In this document: piece after piece, positions 12,101-18,630 of the stretch | Layout of the letters: each line of letters begins with the position of its first letter | Numbering within the stretch: position 1 is the first letter of the stretch | Source of the DNA: Apostichopus californicus | Taxonomy: Eukaryota; Echinodermata; Holothuroidea; Aspidochirotida; Stichopodidae | Length of the DNA stretch: 25,676 nt | NCBI GenBank assembly: GCA_020650975.1 | Contig: JAIPMN010015184.1 | Span: 1-25,676 of the forward strand | Direction of reading: 5' to 3' | Translations under genes and position numbers: made by a program | The notes under the pieces: generated by a model | Told to the model about the DNA's origin: nothing | Database searches by the model: none | Seen by the model: the letters and a program-made list of their open reading frames with translations, nothing else

Positions 12101-12293
12101 TAGAATTGAGTAATAGCCTAGGCCTAGTAGTAGAACTACTGTTATAATGATCGTATTCTTCTTGCTAACGCTATCACAGTATCACCTCACCATGATTCAG
12201 GGTTCTGCTTCGGACATCATGTGCCAGAACTGAGGATGTAACAGCTGTAAGACAGACGACGGCTACGCCTACAAAACAGTATCTAAAAAACAT
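31..12293 (-). CDS. TYW1: TYW1, tRNA 4-demethylwyosine synthase (16 exons, 3' end cut by window)
   Basis: TYW1 condenses N1-methylguanosine at position 37 of tRNA-Phe with pyruvate carbons to form the tricyclic base imG-14, using a radical SAM [4Fe-4S] cluster reduced through an FMN-binding flavodoxin domain. It is the second step of wybutosine synthesis. Joined exons: 12293-12191, 10828-10704, 9788-9660, 9469-9368, 8708-8514, 7651-7552, 6821-6718, 5956-5831, 5646-5577, 4375-4323, 4113-3995, 3387-3278, 2504-2327, 2078-1943, 900-790 and 198-31, giving 643 codons. Visible motifs: flavodoxin P-loop TQTGT (residues 113-117), STYTDG (165-170), FGLGN (205-209), acidic linker (287-328) and CX3CX2C at Cys400/404/407. 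The vertebrate protein is about 730 residues, so one C-terminal exon is probably missing off the left edge. All introns begin GT and end AG. Phases agree at every junction, though exon 3 needs a weaker acceptor. Exons 1-2 are the least certain. Family assignment is very secure. Confidence 0.95.
790..900 (-). CDS. TYW1: TYW1 exon 15
   Basis: Residues 551-587, 37 codons, phase 0 to 0. It reads [15 protein letters not shown] and ends PDFIEIK, as in other TYW1 proteins. The acceptor is TTTATAG and the donor GTGAGG. Confidence 0.95.
1160..1942. repeat. Minisatellite of 61-62 bp built from the exon 14 3' end and splice donor
   Basis: Twelve head-to-tail copies lie in intron 14. The shared CCTTATC starts at 1198, 1259, 1321, 1382, 1443, 1505, 1567, 1629, 1694, 1756, 1818 and 1880. 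The true exon junction, at 1942, continues the same phase. On the gene strand, copies 1-8 keep a near-exact copy of the last 22 coding bases of exon 14 plus a donor. Copies 9-12, next to the exon, form a diverged subfamily with CCTATAGTGCTCGCAATC. The donor in the copies is GTAATGG, GTATGG, GTAACAG or, in copies 6-8, GCAATGG. Confidence 0.95.
1943..2078 (-). CDS. TYW1: TYW1 exon 14
   Basis: Residues 505(split)-550. It holds [12 protein letters not shown] and [12 protein letters not shown], which are family signatures of the radical-SAM barrel. Its first base completes a Lys codon begun in exon 13. The acceptor is TTGACAG and the donor GTAATGG. Its 3' end is the apparent source of the adjoining intronic minisatellite. 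Confidence 0.95.
2327..2504 (-). CDS. TYW1: TYW1 exon 13
   Basis: Residues 446(split)-505(split). It contains [18 protein letters not shown] and [11 protein letters not shown], the most conserved block of TYW1 after the cysteine motif. It ends in phase 2, AA before GTAAGT. The acceptor is TTTTCAG. Confidence 0.96.
2753..3210. repeat. Minisatellite, about 11 copies of a 40-42 bp unit
   Basis: Head-to-tail units of the form GTCCTCTGAGGGTCATCCTG followed by CTAGGAGCAGACAATGTCAT fill this part of intron 12. Length varies by two bases through AC insertion in the ACA(CA)ATG part. I see no similarity to the flanking exons. The open frames across it come from the repeat. Confidence 0.93.
3278..3387 (-). 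CDS. TYW1: TYW1 exon 12
   Basis: Residues 409(split)-446(split). It begins [17 protein letters not shown], the conserved stretch directly after the iron-sulphur cysteines in TYW1. The acceptor is TGCCCCCAG and the donor GTAAGTT. Phase is 2 in and 1 out, matching both neighbours. Confidence 0.96.
3995..4113 (-). CDS. TYW1: TYW1 exon 11 (radical-SAM cysteine motif)
   Basis: Residues 370-409(split). It carries [16 protein letters not shown] and the radical-SAM motif C-ANK-C-VF-C (Cys400, 404, 407), whose cysteines bind the [4Fe-4S] cluster that cleaves S-adenosylmethionine. The acceptor is CCACACAG and the donor GTAAGTAAT. An alternative frame through the same bases is open but lacks family similarity. 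Confidence 0.97.
4323..4375 (-). CDS. TYW1: TYW1 exon 10
   Basis: Short exon, residues 352(split)-369, reading [17 protein letters not shown], a conserved TYW1 stretch just before the iron-sulphur region. The acceptor is CTTTGCAG and the donor GTAAGAAAT. Confidence 0.96.
4415..4920. repeat. Minisatellite, about 15-16 degenerate copies of a 32-34 bp unit
   Basis: Tandem units of the form CCAATCACCCTACACTGTTG followed by TTTAGAGACATCA lie in intron 9. Many units are close to 33 bp, so two opposite-strand reading frames stay open through them by chance. Copies at the right end (after about 4730) are the most diverged. Confidence 0.93.
5577..5646 (-). CDS. TYW1: TYW1 exon 9
   Basis: Residues 329-352(split). 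It ends [13 protein letters not shown], matching the family motif at the start of the radical-SAM half. The acceptor is TTTTGTAG and the donor GTAAGC. It is phase 0 in and 1 out. Confidence 0.93.
5831..5956 (-). CDS. TYW1: TYW1 exon 8 (acidic linker)
   Basis: Residues 287-328. A run of Glu and Asp is followed by [11 protein letters not shown], which corresponds to the conserved VDVEDLG of other animal TYW1 proteins between the flavodoxin and radical-SAM domains. The acceptor is CTTTAAAG and the donor GTAAAG. Phase is 0 to 0. Confidence 0.94.
6181..6560. other. Intron 7 with two G-rich tracts
   Basis: The stretch between exons 8 and 7 holds two guanine runs on the plus strand, near 6189-6210 and 6541-6560. 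I see no gene or mobile element in it. Confidence 0.6.
6718..6821 (-). CDS. TYW1: TYW1 exon 7 (end of flavodoxin domain)
   Basis: Residues 252(split)-286. It reads [16 protein letters not shown], equivalent to the conserved EADFRAW block that closes the TYW1 flavodoxin domain. The acceptor is CTAATTTTAG and the donor GTAAATA. The split Gly codon joins exactly to exon 6, so no exon is required in between. Confidence 0.93.
7222..7247 (-). other. Candidate 26-nt cryptic micro-exon in TYW1 intron 6
   Basis: A 26-base block on the gene strand is preceded by TTGTTTTACAG and followed by GTACGT, which are reasonable acceptor and donor signals. Including it would shift exon 7 by one frame into an early stop. 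It could be a non-productive exon or chance. The canonical protein needs exon 6 joined directly to exon 7. Confidence 0.3.
7258..7567. repeat. Tandem and nested duplications in TYW1 intron 6, including a copied exon end
   Basis: Short units of about 25 bp, (C)TTTAATG(C/T)TTAGTCTAACATA, repeat from 7260 onward. In addition, about 82 bp at 7365-7445 recur almost unchanged at 7486-7567. The second copy contains the last bases of exon 6 and its donor, so the first copy is an intronic duplicate of that exon-intron junction. Confidence 0.9.
7552..7651 (-). CDS. TYW1: TYW1 exon 6
   Basis: Residues 219-252(split). It reads [10 protein letters not shown] and ends [16 protein letters not shown], conserved in TYW1 flavodoxin domains (family GD...SKHG). 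The acceptor is TTCTCAG and the donor GTATGTAG. The last 15 or so bases and the donor are duplicated inside the following intron. Confidence 0.95.
8514..8708 (-). CDS. TYW1: TYW1 exon 5 (flavodoxin core)
   Basis: Residues 154-218. It carries [20 protein letters not shown] and VFGLGNSLY, the FMN-contacting loops of the flavodoxin fold as found in TYW1 and cytochrome P450 reductase-type proteins. The acceptor is CTTTTTCAG and the donor GTACATC. Phase is 0 to 0. Confidence 0.97.
8709..9367. other. TYW1 intron 4, nothing recognised
   Basis: AT-rich intron between exons 5 and 4. I see no repeat array or mobile element. A 78-codon plus-strand frame at 9056-9292 has no recognisable domain. Confidence 0.6.
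9368..9469 (-). CDS. TYW1: TYW1 exon 4
   Basis: Residues 120-153, 34 codons. It reads KFADNL and [11 protein letters not shown], matching the helix after the flavodoxin P-loop and the (I/V)INLKEYDP block of other TYW1 proteins. The acceptor is CCTGCAG and the donor GTAAGTA. Confidence 0.95.
9660..9788 (-). CDS. TYW1: TYW1 exon 3 (flavodoxin P-loop)
   Basis: Residues 77-119. A Ser/Lys-rich tether leads into [15 protein letters not shown], the FMN phosphate-binding loop. The donor GTAAGAAAA is clear. The 5' edge is ambiguous: the best acceptor, TTTTTTAACAG, would start the exon at 9795 but requires two carried bases, while exon 2 ends on a whole codon. An AG three codons further in, starting at 9788, restores phase. 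A missed short exon is the alternative. Confidence 0.88.
9789..10703. other. TYW1 intron 2, nothing recognised
   Basis: AT-rich intron. I searched the gene strand for a short exon that would reconcile the phase of exons 2 and 3. A GTAAGAAC donor near 10367 is preceded by a frame that closes at once, so I do not propose an exon. Confidence 0.5.
10704..10828 (-). CDS. TYW1: TYW1 exon 2 (membrane anchor)
   Basis: Residues 35(split)-76. The acceptor has a strong pyrimidine tract (GCCTCTTTCCTCAG) and the donor is GTAAGC. It encodes [11 protein letters not shown] followed by a hydrophobic segment, [17 protein letters not shown] (residues 59-75), in the position of the N-terminal membrane segment of vertebrate TYW1. 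Its two leading bases complete the Asp codon opened by exon 1. The frame stays open upstream into the intron to a Met at 10925. Confidence 0.7.
10829..12190. other. TYW1 intron 1, no gene recognised
   Basis: The longest intron of the model. It holds an AT-rich self-complementary patch at about 11340-11395 (repeats of ATCTATAGATAT type) and several CCTAGGCC-like motifs near 12080-12130. Nothing coding is recognised apart from the in-frame extension of exon 2 up to 10925. Confidence 0.5.
12191..12293 (-). CDS. TYW1: Proposed TYW1 exon 1 with start codon
   Basis: An ATG at 12293 opens 34 codons that begin [18 protein letters not shown], a signal-peptide or anchor-like stretch. The exon ends with one base of a Gly/Asp codon before GTGAGG, which matches the two-base phase of exon 2 exactly. 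This N-terminus is not one I recognise from other TYW1 proteins. The phase match supports it, but an alternative first exon is possible. Confidence 0.5.
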
Positions 12294-13520
12294 GATCTCA
12301 TCTGAATCATCATAGTTTATATAATTTGAGGTGATTCCAGCAACGTACGTTGTATGTAGTACAAAATAGTTTACTACCTGAACGTACGGTAAATGTAGTC
12401 TTTGATAAAACTCACATTACACGTACAGTGTTAGTGTCGAACGTTGATGATGAAACACATGGGCAAACACTACGAGAACTATGGAGCGCCAAATGGGTAG
12501 GAAAATCATAGTTGCAGTACTAGCAACACTGAATAACTGTAACATTATATAGTACATCAATGGTTTGTCGCAGTTTCAAAATCGATCACAGCGAATCTCA
12601 GATTCACAAACACTGCCCACTTCCTTCCAGCAGTCGCAGTATTAAAAGCAATCAGGTCCCGTGTTCGATTCCCCGCCAACCCTTTTTTTTTTCCTTTTTT
12701 TTTCACGTAGAAAATATTTCGATTCGCATTTGAATCTGTTGCATTCTTCATACTCAATTCTATCAATTATTTTCACGTTTTCACAGTCAATAAGTTTATA
12801 TTACCGACCGTGTATAGGCAATTGCAGTTATTAAGTCCTATATTCCTTATGTCGATTACGTGTACAGTAGATGATGTCTCGCTTCGTGTTAGCGATAAAT
12901 GACCCCGTCACGTCGCAATTTTATTCCTGTATTCCTTCTAGCCCAAGCAGGCTCGAGTGGGCATTATTACGTGTAGATTGCGCCTATAAGGCACGACTTA
13001 GACGCTGATTTCGGGGATAATAAGTAAATTTCTATATAATGAGTTGTTAATAGATACACCTCCGAAATGTTTCAGTTGGGGAGGGGGGTGTTTCAGTCAA
13101 GGTATACGTGTGCATTTAGCCGGGGTGAATTTCACCATTAAACGAGTGTACCCTCCCCTCCCTGTTTTGGTTCTAGGCGGAGCCCTGGAACCATTGTTGC
13201 CGCTCATCTGTTGACCCACTTTTGGCCCCGACGTGACCTCGACAGAGGTTTGTGAACCGTTGTTGTTCAAAGTACAACTCTGTCACAGGCTTGGAACAGA
13301 TAAGACATTGTTGTGCGATTGATCAAAGCTTAAGCCGAACTCATTCTTCCCACGGCAAGTCTGTGCTTATTTTGCCTGTGTGGAAAAAAATAATGCGCTT
13401 GATTGTCTAACGTTCGTGGTAGAGTAACTTACGCCTAGACTAGTCCCTGAAGAGTAGATCGACATTAACACTATCAGCACTTTAAATTCGTTTAGGGCCT
13501 GCAAGGCTACAATATGAATA
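12294..13520. other. Upstream flank of TYW1, presumed promoter side, no gene
   Basis: The sequence directly upstream of the proposed start should hold the TYW1 promoter. I see no convincing TATA box or CpG island. It contains the tRNA-like fragment listed separately and otherwise no recognisable feature. Confidence 0.4.
12657..12703 (+). repeat. tRNA-like B-box fragment with T tract, probable SINE or tRNA pseudogene remnant
   Basis: GTGTTCGATTCCCCGCC resembles a tRNA T-arm (Pol III B box GGTTCGANTCC) and is followed by CAACCC and long T runs at 12683-12703, like a Pol III terminator. The T-stem pairs poorly, and no matching 5' acceptor strand or A box is visible, so this is a fragment and not a tRNA gene. 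Confidence 0.35.
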
Positions 13521-13531
13521 CAGTAAGCAGT

Positions 13532-13600
13532 AATGTTAGTAGTTGTAGTACCAATAGCTAGTAGTTGTAGTACCAATAGCTAGTAGTTGTAGTACCAATT
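13532..13600. repeat. 22-bp tandem repeat, three copies
   Basis: The unit TAGTAGTTGTAGTACCAATA followed by GC occurs three times in tandem, then stops at CAATTTC. It is a short local duplication with no evident function. Confidence 0.9.
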
Positions 13601-14602
13601 TCTGTATTGAAAGTGTCACTATGCTCAATAAAAAGTCTTTCTATCTATCTAGAAAGTATTTATCTTTCATTGTTGGTTTTTATGAAATCATAACCTTCCT
13701 AGTCATGCTAGGGTGTGTGTCTATTATGGTGGGCGTTTCAAATGTAAAAGAGTATGTGGAAAGGAAAGCTGGTACACGTCTCATATTTGGTATCTGGGTA
13801 GAGCACGTTGAATTCAAGTAGGCTATCCTGGTAAATCTCAATATCATCAAGGGTCCAAAAACCTTACACAATCCTTGTATTAGGGTTGGCTGATATACCA
13901 TTTTAAGTACACTTCTAGTCAGTAGTAGCCAAATAGTGAAACGTCGTTGGCAAGATATCTTACGATGGAAGGCGAACCACGTGGTTCATCATGAAACTGA
14001 CAGTTGTGGTTAGCCATGTATGGCGCATGTGTGTATGTGTGCTTTTGAAACGTAGCTTATAAACACAATAACTCAAGGAGGGAATCTTGTACTTCTTTCG
14101 TAGTTGACATATGGATGCATTATGATTACGTAGATGTGCTCTATTGCTTTTAGCAGAACTAATTTTGATGAAAAGTAAAAAAAAAAAACTTGTAAAAAGG
14201 GGATGCTATTCAAGAGGGGATGCTTCTAGGTCTTTTATCTGTACTCTATGTGAAAGTCACATGTGATATCGATCAGCTGAGGTCCATATGTCAAAAGTAT
14301 GTAAAAAATATATCTCAAGAAGGGAAGCTTGAATTCACCTCAGATTAGGTTTGTAGGTGAACCAAAATTAGTGCCAGAACACTGTTGTGTTTGTTGAAGG
14401 TCAAAGTCTGTTGGAGTCAACAATAATAAAATAGTCACAACTAGCTCGTACATAAATCTCAAGATGGAGAACTTGGACAGATCTGATGTTAAGCATGCAC
14501 AATGTATAACATTGGACGCATATCAGTGGAAGTCGGTGGTCAACATCTATCACTGTGATTACATTCATGTCACCTTTACATGCGTCTTGCTGTACTTCTT
14601 AC
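13601..14602. other. No gene recognised
   Basis: AT-rich flank. Short open frames here (for example 13621-13821 and 14464-14652 on the plus strand) show no domain, no paired splice signals and no similarity I recognise. Confidence 0.5.
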
Positions 14603-14746
14603 ATCAAATATGTTCAAACCCACAATGTACAGCATGTCCGACTCATCACTAAATTGTGATTGTAAATCATCACAACCAGTATGATCGTTTGCATTATGCT
14701 TCAAAAAGGAACTCTGTTGTTCATGTTCTTTGCACACCACGCAGCC
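14603..14746 (-). other. Exon-like block, 48 codons, unknown gene
   Basis: On the minus strand an acceptor TGATTTACAG at 14747 and a donor GTAAGAAG at 14602 bracket exactly 48 open codons (phase 0 to 0). The frame begins GCVVCKEHEQQ and ends YIVGLNIFD, with two CxxC-like or single cysteines. I do not recognise the family. It could be an exon of an unplaced minus-strand gene or chance. The opposite strand is also open. Confidence 0.25.
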
Positions 14747-14862
14747 CTGTAAATCACCTGGAACCATGCAGTAATTGTCGCTTTGATTTTTTTCAAACTC
14801 ACACACAGTATTTATTAGCAAAACCTTGTAGTTCGCGCTACTTATATAGACCTAATTTATAG

Positions 14863-15884
14863 TCTAGATGTGCCTCGAATACACCATTTGACTTCTAAAC
14901 TATCAAAAACAAATTCTGGGAGACATTTTGATTATGATCTGATTGTGATCAAACTCATGTGAACACAGGGACTGTTGCTTATCAGTCCCGTCCACGGTGC
15001 AATCCTTAAATAGAACATGGTTTCGTCTGAACACACAACTTTTGGTGTTAATTGCGTCTATCCGTTATGATAAGAACTCTAAGGACCGCCAAAAGATGCG
15101 CACGTATCTTATCGTGTATATTTATCATCATGGGAGACAAAATCCAAAAGTGTTGTGTACCTTTACACCAAGATGTATCACACTGCACATTTACATTAAT
15201 ATCCTGCACTTTTACCAATTGTGTTATATTTTACTACTCATTGTGAAAAGTTATATCATCTTCGTGTCCTAATAGGAATGGGCCTGACCCCACCCTCGTA
15301 TATGTATTGTGATGTGGCGAATATCGTCAAGCATAGCTCCACAAGCTTCACGCAAATAAATGATTGAAAAAAGTTCTGTTCATTTCAAGATGATTTATTT
15401 TCTCCGTGATACAATTAAAAGTTCAAATAAACTCTGTAAAATTACTTCAAGATACTGATTGGAAACTAATAGGTAGAAATTATTTAGTAATAATATACTG
15501 ATAGTGAGTACCGGATGATTCCTTTTCCAGAACTAATTTGCCTCTATAAAAACTGTTCAGAAGTTGCAAAGCTTGGGGTCACGCGTGAGGGGCATCTGAT
15601 TAATGATAATGAACAATTTTTAATGTATATCTTCATTCGGGAACCGTGGAAGTTAACGAGGGGAATCTTGAAGGTCCAAAGAGCAAAGGGTTAAAGACCT
15701 TGCAGCAGTTTGATAGGAACTTAAAGGGGGTATTATATCAGCTCATGATAGTATATATGTATAAAAAAGTATTACGTTTATAACACATTTGGGAAAGAGC
15801 GGTCAAAACGACAAAAACCTTTTTCCGTTATATGTCAACAGCATCATTTGTACTACTCTCCAGTTCTGCTGTTTGTTCCTCCTG
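14863..15884. other. No gene recognised
   Basis: Intergenic-looking DNA without repeats or recognisable coding. Two overlapping plus-strand frames at 14997-15272 have no domain. Confidence 0.5.
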
Positions 15885-16110
15885 ACTTATGTCGGTTTCT
15901 CGTGCTCTCATTGGACGACCAGTGTCAAATGTTGTTTTCGAACGCTCTGATTGGCAGAAATCGACATATGTCAAATGAAATACACATATGTAAGTTTCTC
16001 GTGCCCTTATTGGACGATCAATGTCACGTGTCATCTTATAGTGCTTGGATTGGGAGACAGCGACATTTGTAAAAGAAAAAGACGTATGTCGAATTTAATT
16101 TTCATATGTC
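15885..16110 (+). repeat. About 99-bp imperfect tandem repeat with four spaced ATTGG boxes
   Basis: Two units start at TATGTCGGTTTCTCGTGC and TATGTAAGTTTCTCGTGC. ATTGG (inverted CCAAT) sits at 15910, 15950, 16009 and 16049, giving spacings of 40, 59 and 40 bases. Each half unit also shares a TCGxxCGCTCT-type lead and a (C/G)ACATxTGTC tail. CCAAT boxes are classically bound by NF-Y. Function here is not shown. Confidence 0.8.
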
Positions 16111-16367
16111 GATTTTCGTACTATGATTTAATTATATATGCATAATCATATGCCCCAGAATTCAAGCAGTTGCTTTAGAATAGCTTAACGTTATGGTATG
16201 TTCACAGCGTTCTTTCATTAAGATTTGTATAAATGCTCAAATTGGAAACCATGAACTTGATCAAACCAGCAAGGAAGACCAGAAAGTTAATTCTGATCAA
16301 AAAACAATTCTGGTTAAAAAAGGGAAATGGAACATCCTTTGATATTGATGATCATTGAAACACTTAC

Positions 16368-16408
16368 CTCTCTGGGTAGCGCGGGCCAGCCGATTCAGGA
16401 TTCGTGAC
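16368..16408 (-). other. Exon-like 41-nt GC-rich block
   Basis: On the minus strand an ACATCTTAG acceptor precedes 16408 and a GTAAGTG donor follows 16368. The 41 bases between are clearly GC-richer than the flanks. It could be a small exon or 5' untranslated exon of a minus-strand transcript, possibly an upstream TYW1 leader. No protein similarity is recognised. Confidence 0.25.
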
Positions 16409-16539
16409 CTAAGATGTTGTATTTTAATTGGCCAGAGAACGAAGACAAACAAAAAGTAAATCCAAAGAGATAGCTGTACAGTTAACCCAGATATATTGAA
16501 ACAAAACGATTTACAGTAATGTTGAGTGCGTAGAACTAG

Positions 16540-17088
16540 AGGTGTCGTACAATCTTGAGGTTACGTGACCCTGAAGCCAACCATCAAGATGTTCCTTCCA
16601 ACGGCACTGAGCCAGAGTATACTGTCCTGCCCCACCAAAGTAATACATTTTATATAAATCCCGTAACAATACATGGAAATACCACTGTGAAAGCTATACA
16701 AATGGTGTAATTACCTTAGAACCTAGCATAAGTCATATACCTAAATACGACAGGGCATTCCCACCATCCACAAACAAGTGTACTCTTTACAGATATGAAT
16801 TAGATCACATGATTATCCCTGGAAAATATCACATGCATGTAATACAACGTTACATCTCAATCCCAGGATAAGCCTGATACTACACGCCGATCCATAGGAG
16901 CACCCCCAAAAGCCATAATTTTATAACAATTAAAACTGGACGGTCTATTTAATGCCAAGAGAGATAATCCCCGTGGAATTCCAAAGCCTGGATATAAACT
17001 AACACTATGGCTACACACGTCTACACAGAACCACACTCCACTGCTCCACATCTTAACAGTAACAGCTTTACAATATTATTTGAGCTAG
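16540..17088 (+). pseudogene. Decayed coding sequence of unrecognised family
   Basis: Three open segments chain together with protein-like composition: 16540-16710 (includes EYTVLPHQSNTFYINPVTIH), 16713-16871 (includes KYDRAFPPSTNKCTLYRYEL) and 16867-17088 (includes RDNPRGIPKPGYKLTLWLHT). The frames are 1, 0 and 1, linked by two shifts, with one internal TAA at 16924. The block lacks clear splice signals at the breaks, so a dead single-exon gene or transposon ORF is more likely than a spliced gene. I do not recognise the protein. The minus-strand frame at 16857-17051 overlaps it and is probably its shadow. Confidence 0.35.
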
Positions 17089-17845
17089 CGTGTATATTTT
17101 TCTTTGAGACTGCTTAAGCAGGAGTTTTTGTATTTGGATTCCACGTTTATGGTCAATAGCAAGCCAAATAATAGGAGCCCTCACCAAAAGCAGACTACAG
17201 GCATACCTATATACTTGTTTCCAAAAAATACGTATCGGGGAGAAATCTTCGCAATGAGGAAACCTTCCGTGTAAATTACAATGACAAATTTCTACCGTTA
17301 TTTCTTTGGCATGAAAATTTAAACAATTGAAGAATGAACTCTGTATTATCTAGTAATTGTTCCTGTTGTATTGACTCGTAACTAAAATAAACGATCAAAA
17401 CAACCTTTGATGTTTGCATTGCAGATCAAAGTCTGTAGTTTGATATGTTTCGTTTTCATCCGTTTCTCGAAACTAAAAACAAAGAGTTTGTTTTGTGAAC
17501 TTGAAAGTGATATACTGTAGTAATTATTCATATTTGTTATTCAGTCAGCATTGTCATATTTATTTTATCTTGGACTTTTATCTTATTATCAAGACTGGTA
17601 GAGATTAATCTTTCAGGTAAAGGACCTTTAATAGTTTTGTTAATCTCCTCACATGAGGAAAGATTGATATATACTGATATGTTGGTGCAATCATTTTATA
17701 ACGAAAATTATAGTTCAGTCAGTGCAGTCCCTTGCCATATATTTCCGTGTGAGGTAAGCAATCATATTTTGTATTAATGGTACTCGTTAAGCACAACTTG
17801 ACCGCTTGTTTGGGGTAAGTGGAACCTTCTGGTATTTTAGGAGCC
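17089..17845. other. No gene recognised
   Basis: AT-rich DNA between the decayed coding block and the duplicated unit. No repeats, domains or RNA genes are visible. Confidence 0.5.
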
Positions 17846-18338
17846 ATTGTGTTCAATAATCTGTAATGTGATGCTGTGACACATGGAATGTATCGGTATT
17901 GATATCACTTAAGTCCCATGTGGTCTCATTCTTCGATTGGAATACGTACAGTTATTTAAGGTTTCAAGGGGAGTTCATACTATGCCTTCGTGTACACGTC
18001 TTAAATTGAGCTGACAATAAGAAAGAATTAAGGAATCTAAGTTAAGTATTATCATAGGAACAACGTTGTAAGCATAAAGTTCAGACGCTCGTGTTAAATG
18101 TGTCTGTAGAAGCATCGGGTCACTTCGACACTATAGTCTCATATCTCAACTCATTACAGTGTGAGTCTCGCAGTGATCTGTTCCTTCTAGAAAGTATCTT
18201 GTCTCTGTATTTAACAACTTGTCAGAAGGCGACATCGCCACGTAACCACAAGACTCTAAGACAGCTGATAACTGACGTTTGGAACAGCACTTCATTCTTG
18301 TTAAGGGTTTCTTTAAAAAAAATTCATGGACTGTTGTC

Positions 18339-18575
18339 ATGTCTTCGTTTGTTTTTGTCGTCATCTGGCTAATTAAAATACAACATATCCCTGGACAAAG
18401 ACACCATCGTGTCGGCCCGACGCTACCCGACGAACAACAAAACGATACAGTACATTGTGTGGAATGTGTTTTCGTTGTTTTAAAACATTCTTCACTCAAA
18501 TTGCTACAAGAACAACGGAATTGTACTCCGATACTGGAACTTGATGGCACGTCGTGGGTTATGGGAAATTTGTGA
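18339..18575 (+). CDS. Short open frame in duplication copy A (78 aa), unknown
   Basis: The ATG-to-TGA frame starts MSSFVFVVIWLIKIQH, a mildly hydrophobic N-terminus. It has a paralogue in copy B (23562-23801). The two differ by one in-frame codon, while the rest of the duplication has many indels, yet most substitutions change the amino acid. No known domain is recognised. The minus strand is also open in both copies (18146 and 23384 stops), so the coding strand is uncertain. Confidence 0.22.
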   Translation: MSSFVFVVIWLIKIQHIPGQRHHRVGPTLPDEQQNDTVHCVECVFVVLKHSSLKLLQEQRNCTPILELDGTSWVMGNL

Positions 18576-18618
18576 TATACTTGTTGGCCACGATTTTTGT
18601 AAATTATTTGTATTCTGT

Positions 18619-18630
18619 ACTCTTTTATTA
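18619..18630 (+). repeat. 5' target-site duplication of the RTE element
   Basis: ACTCTTTTATTA abuts the first base of the LINE and is identical to 21940-21951. Copy B holds this sequence once, at 23845-23856. Confidence 0.93.

Noticed and set aside
12600-12682. Functional tRNA gene
   Set aside because: Only a T-arm-like B box is seen. The T-stem has mismatches and no acceptor or D-arm partner is present.
13621-13901. Overlapping plus- and minus-strand frames of 66 and 73 codons
   Set aside because: No domain, no splice or start context, and both strands are open in AT-rich DNA.
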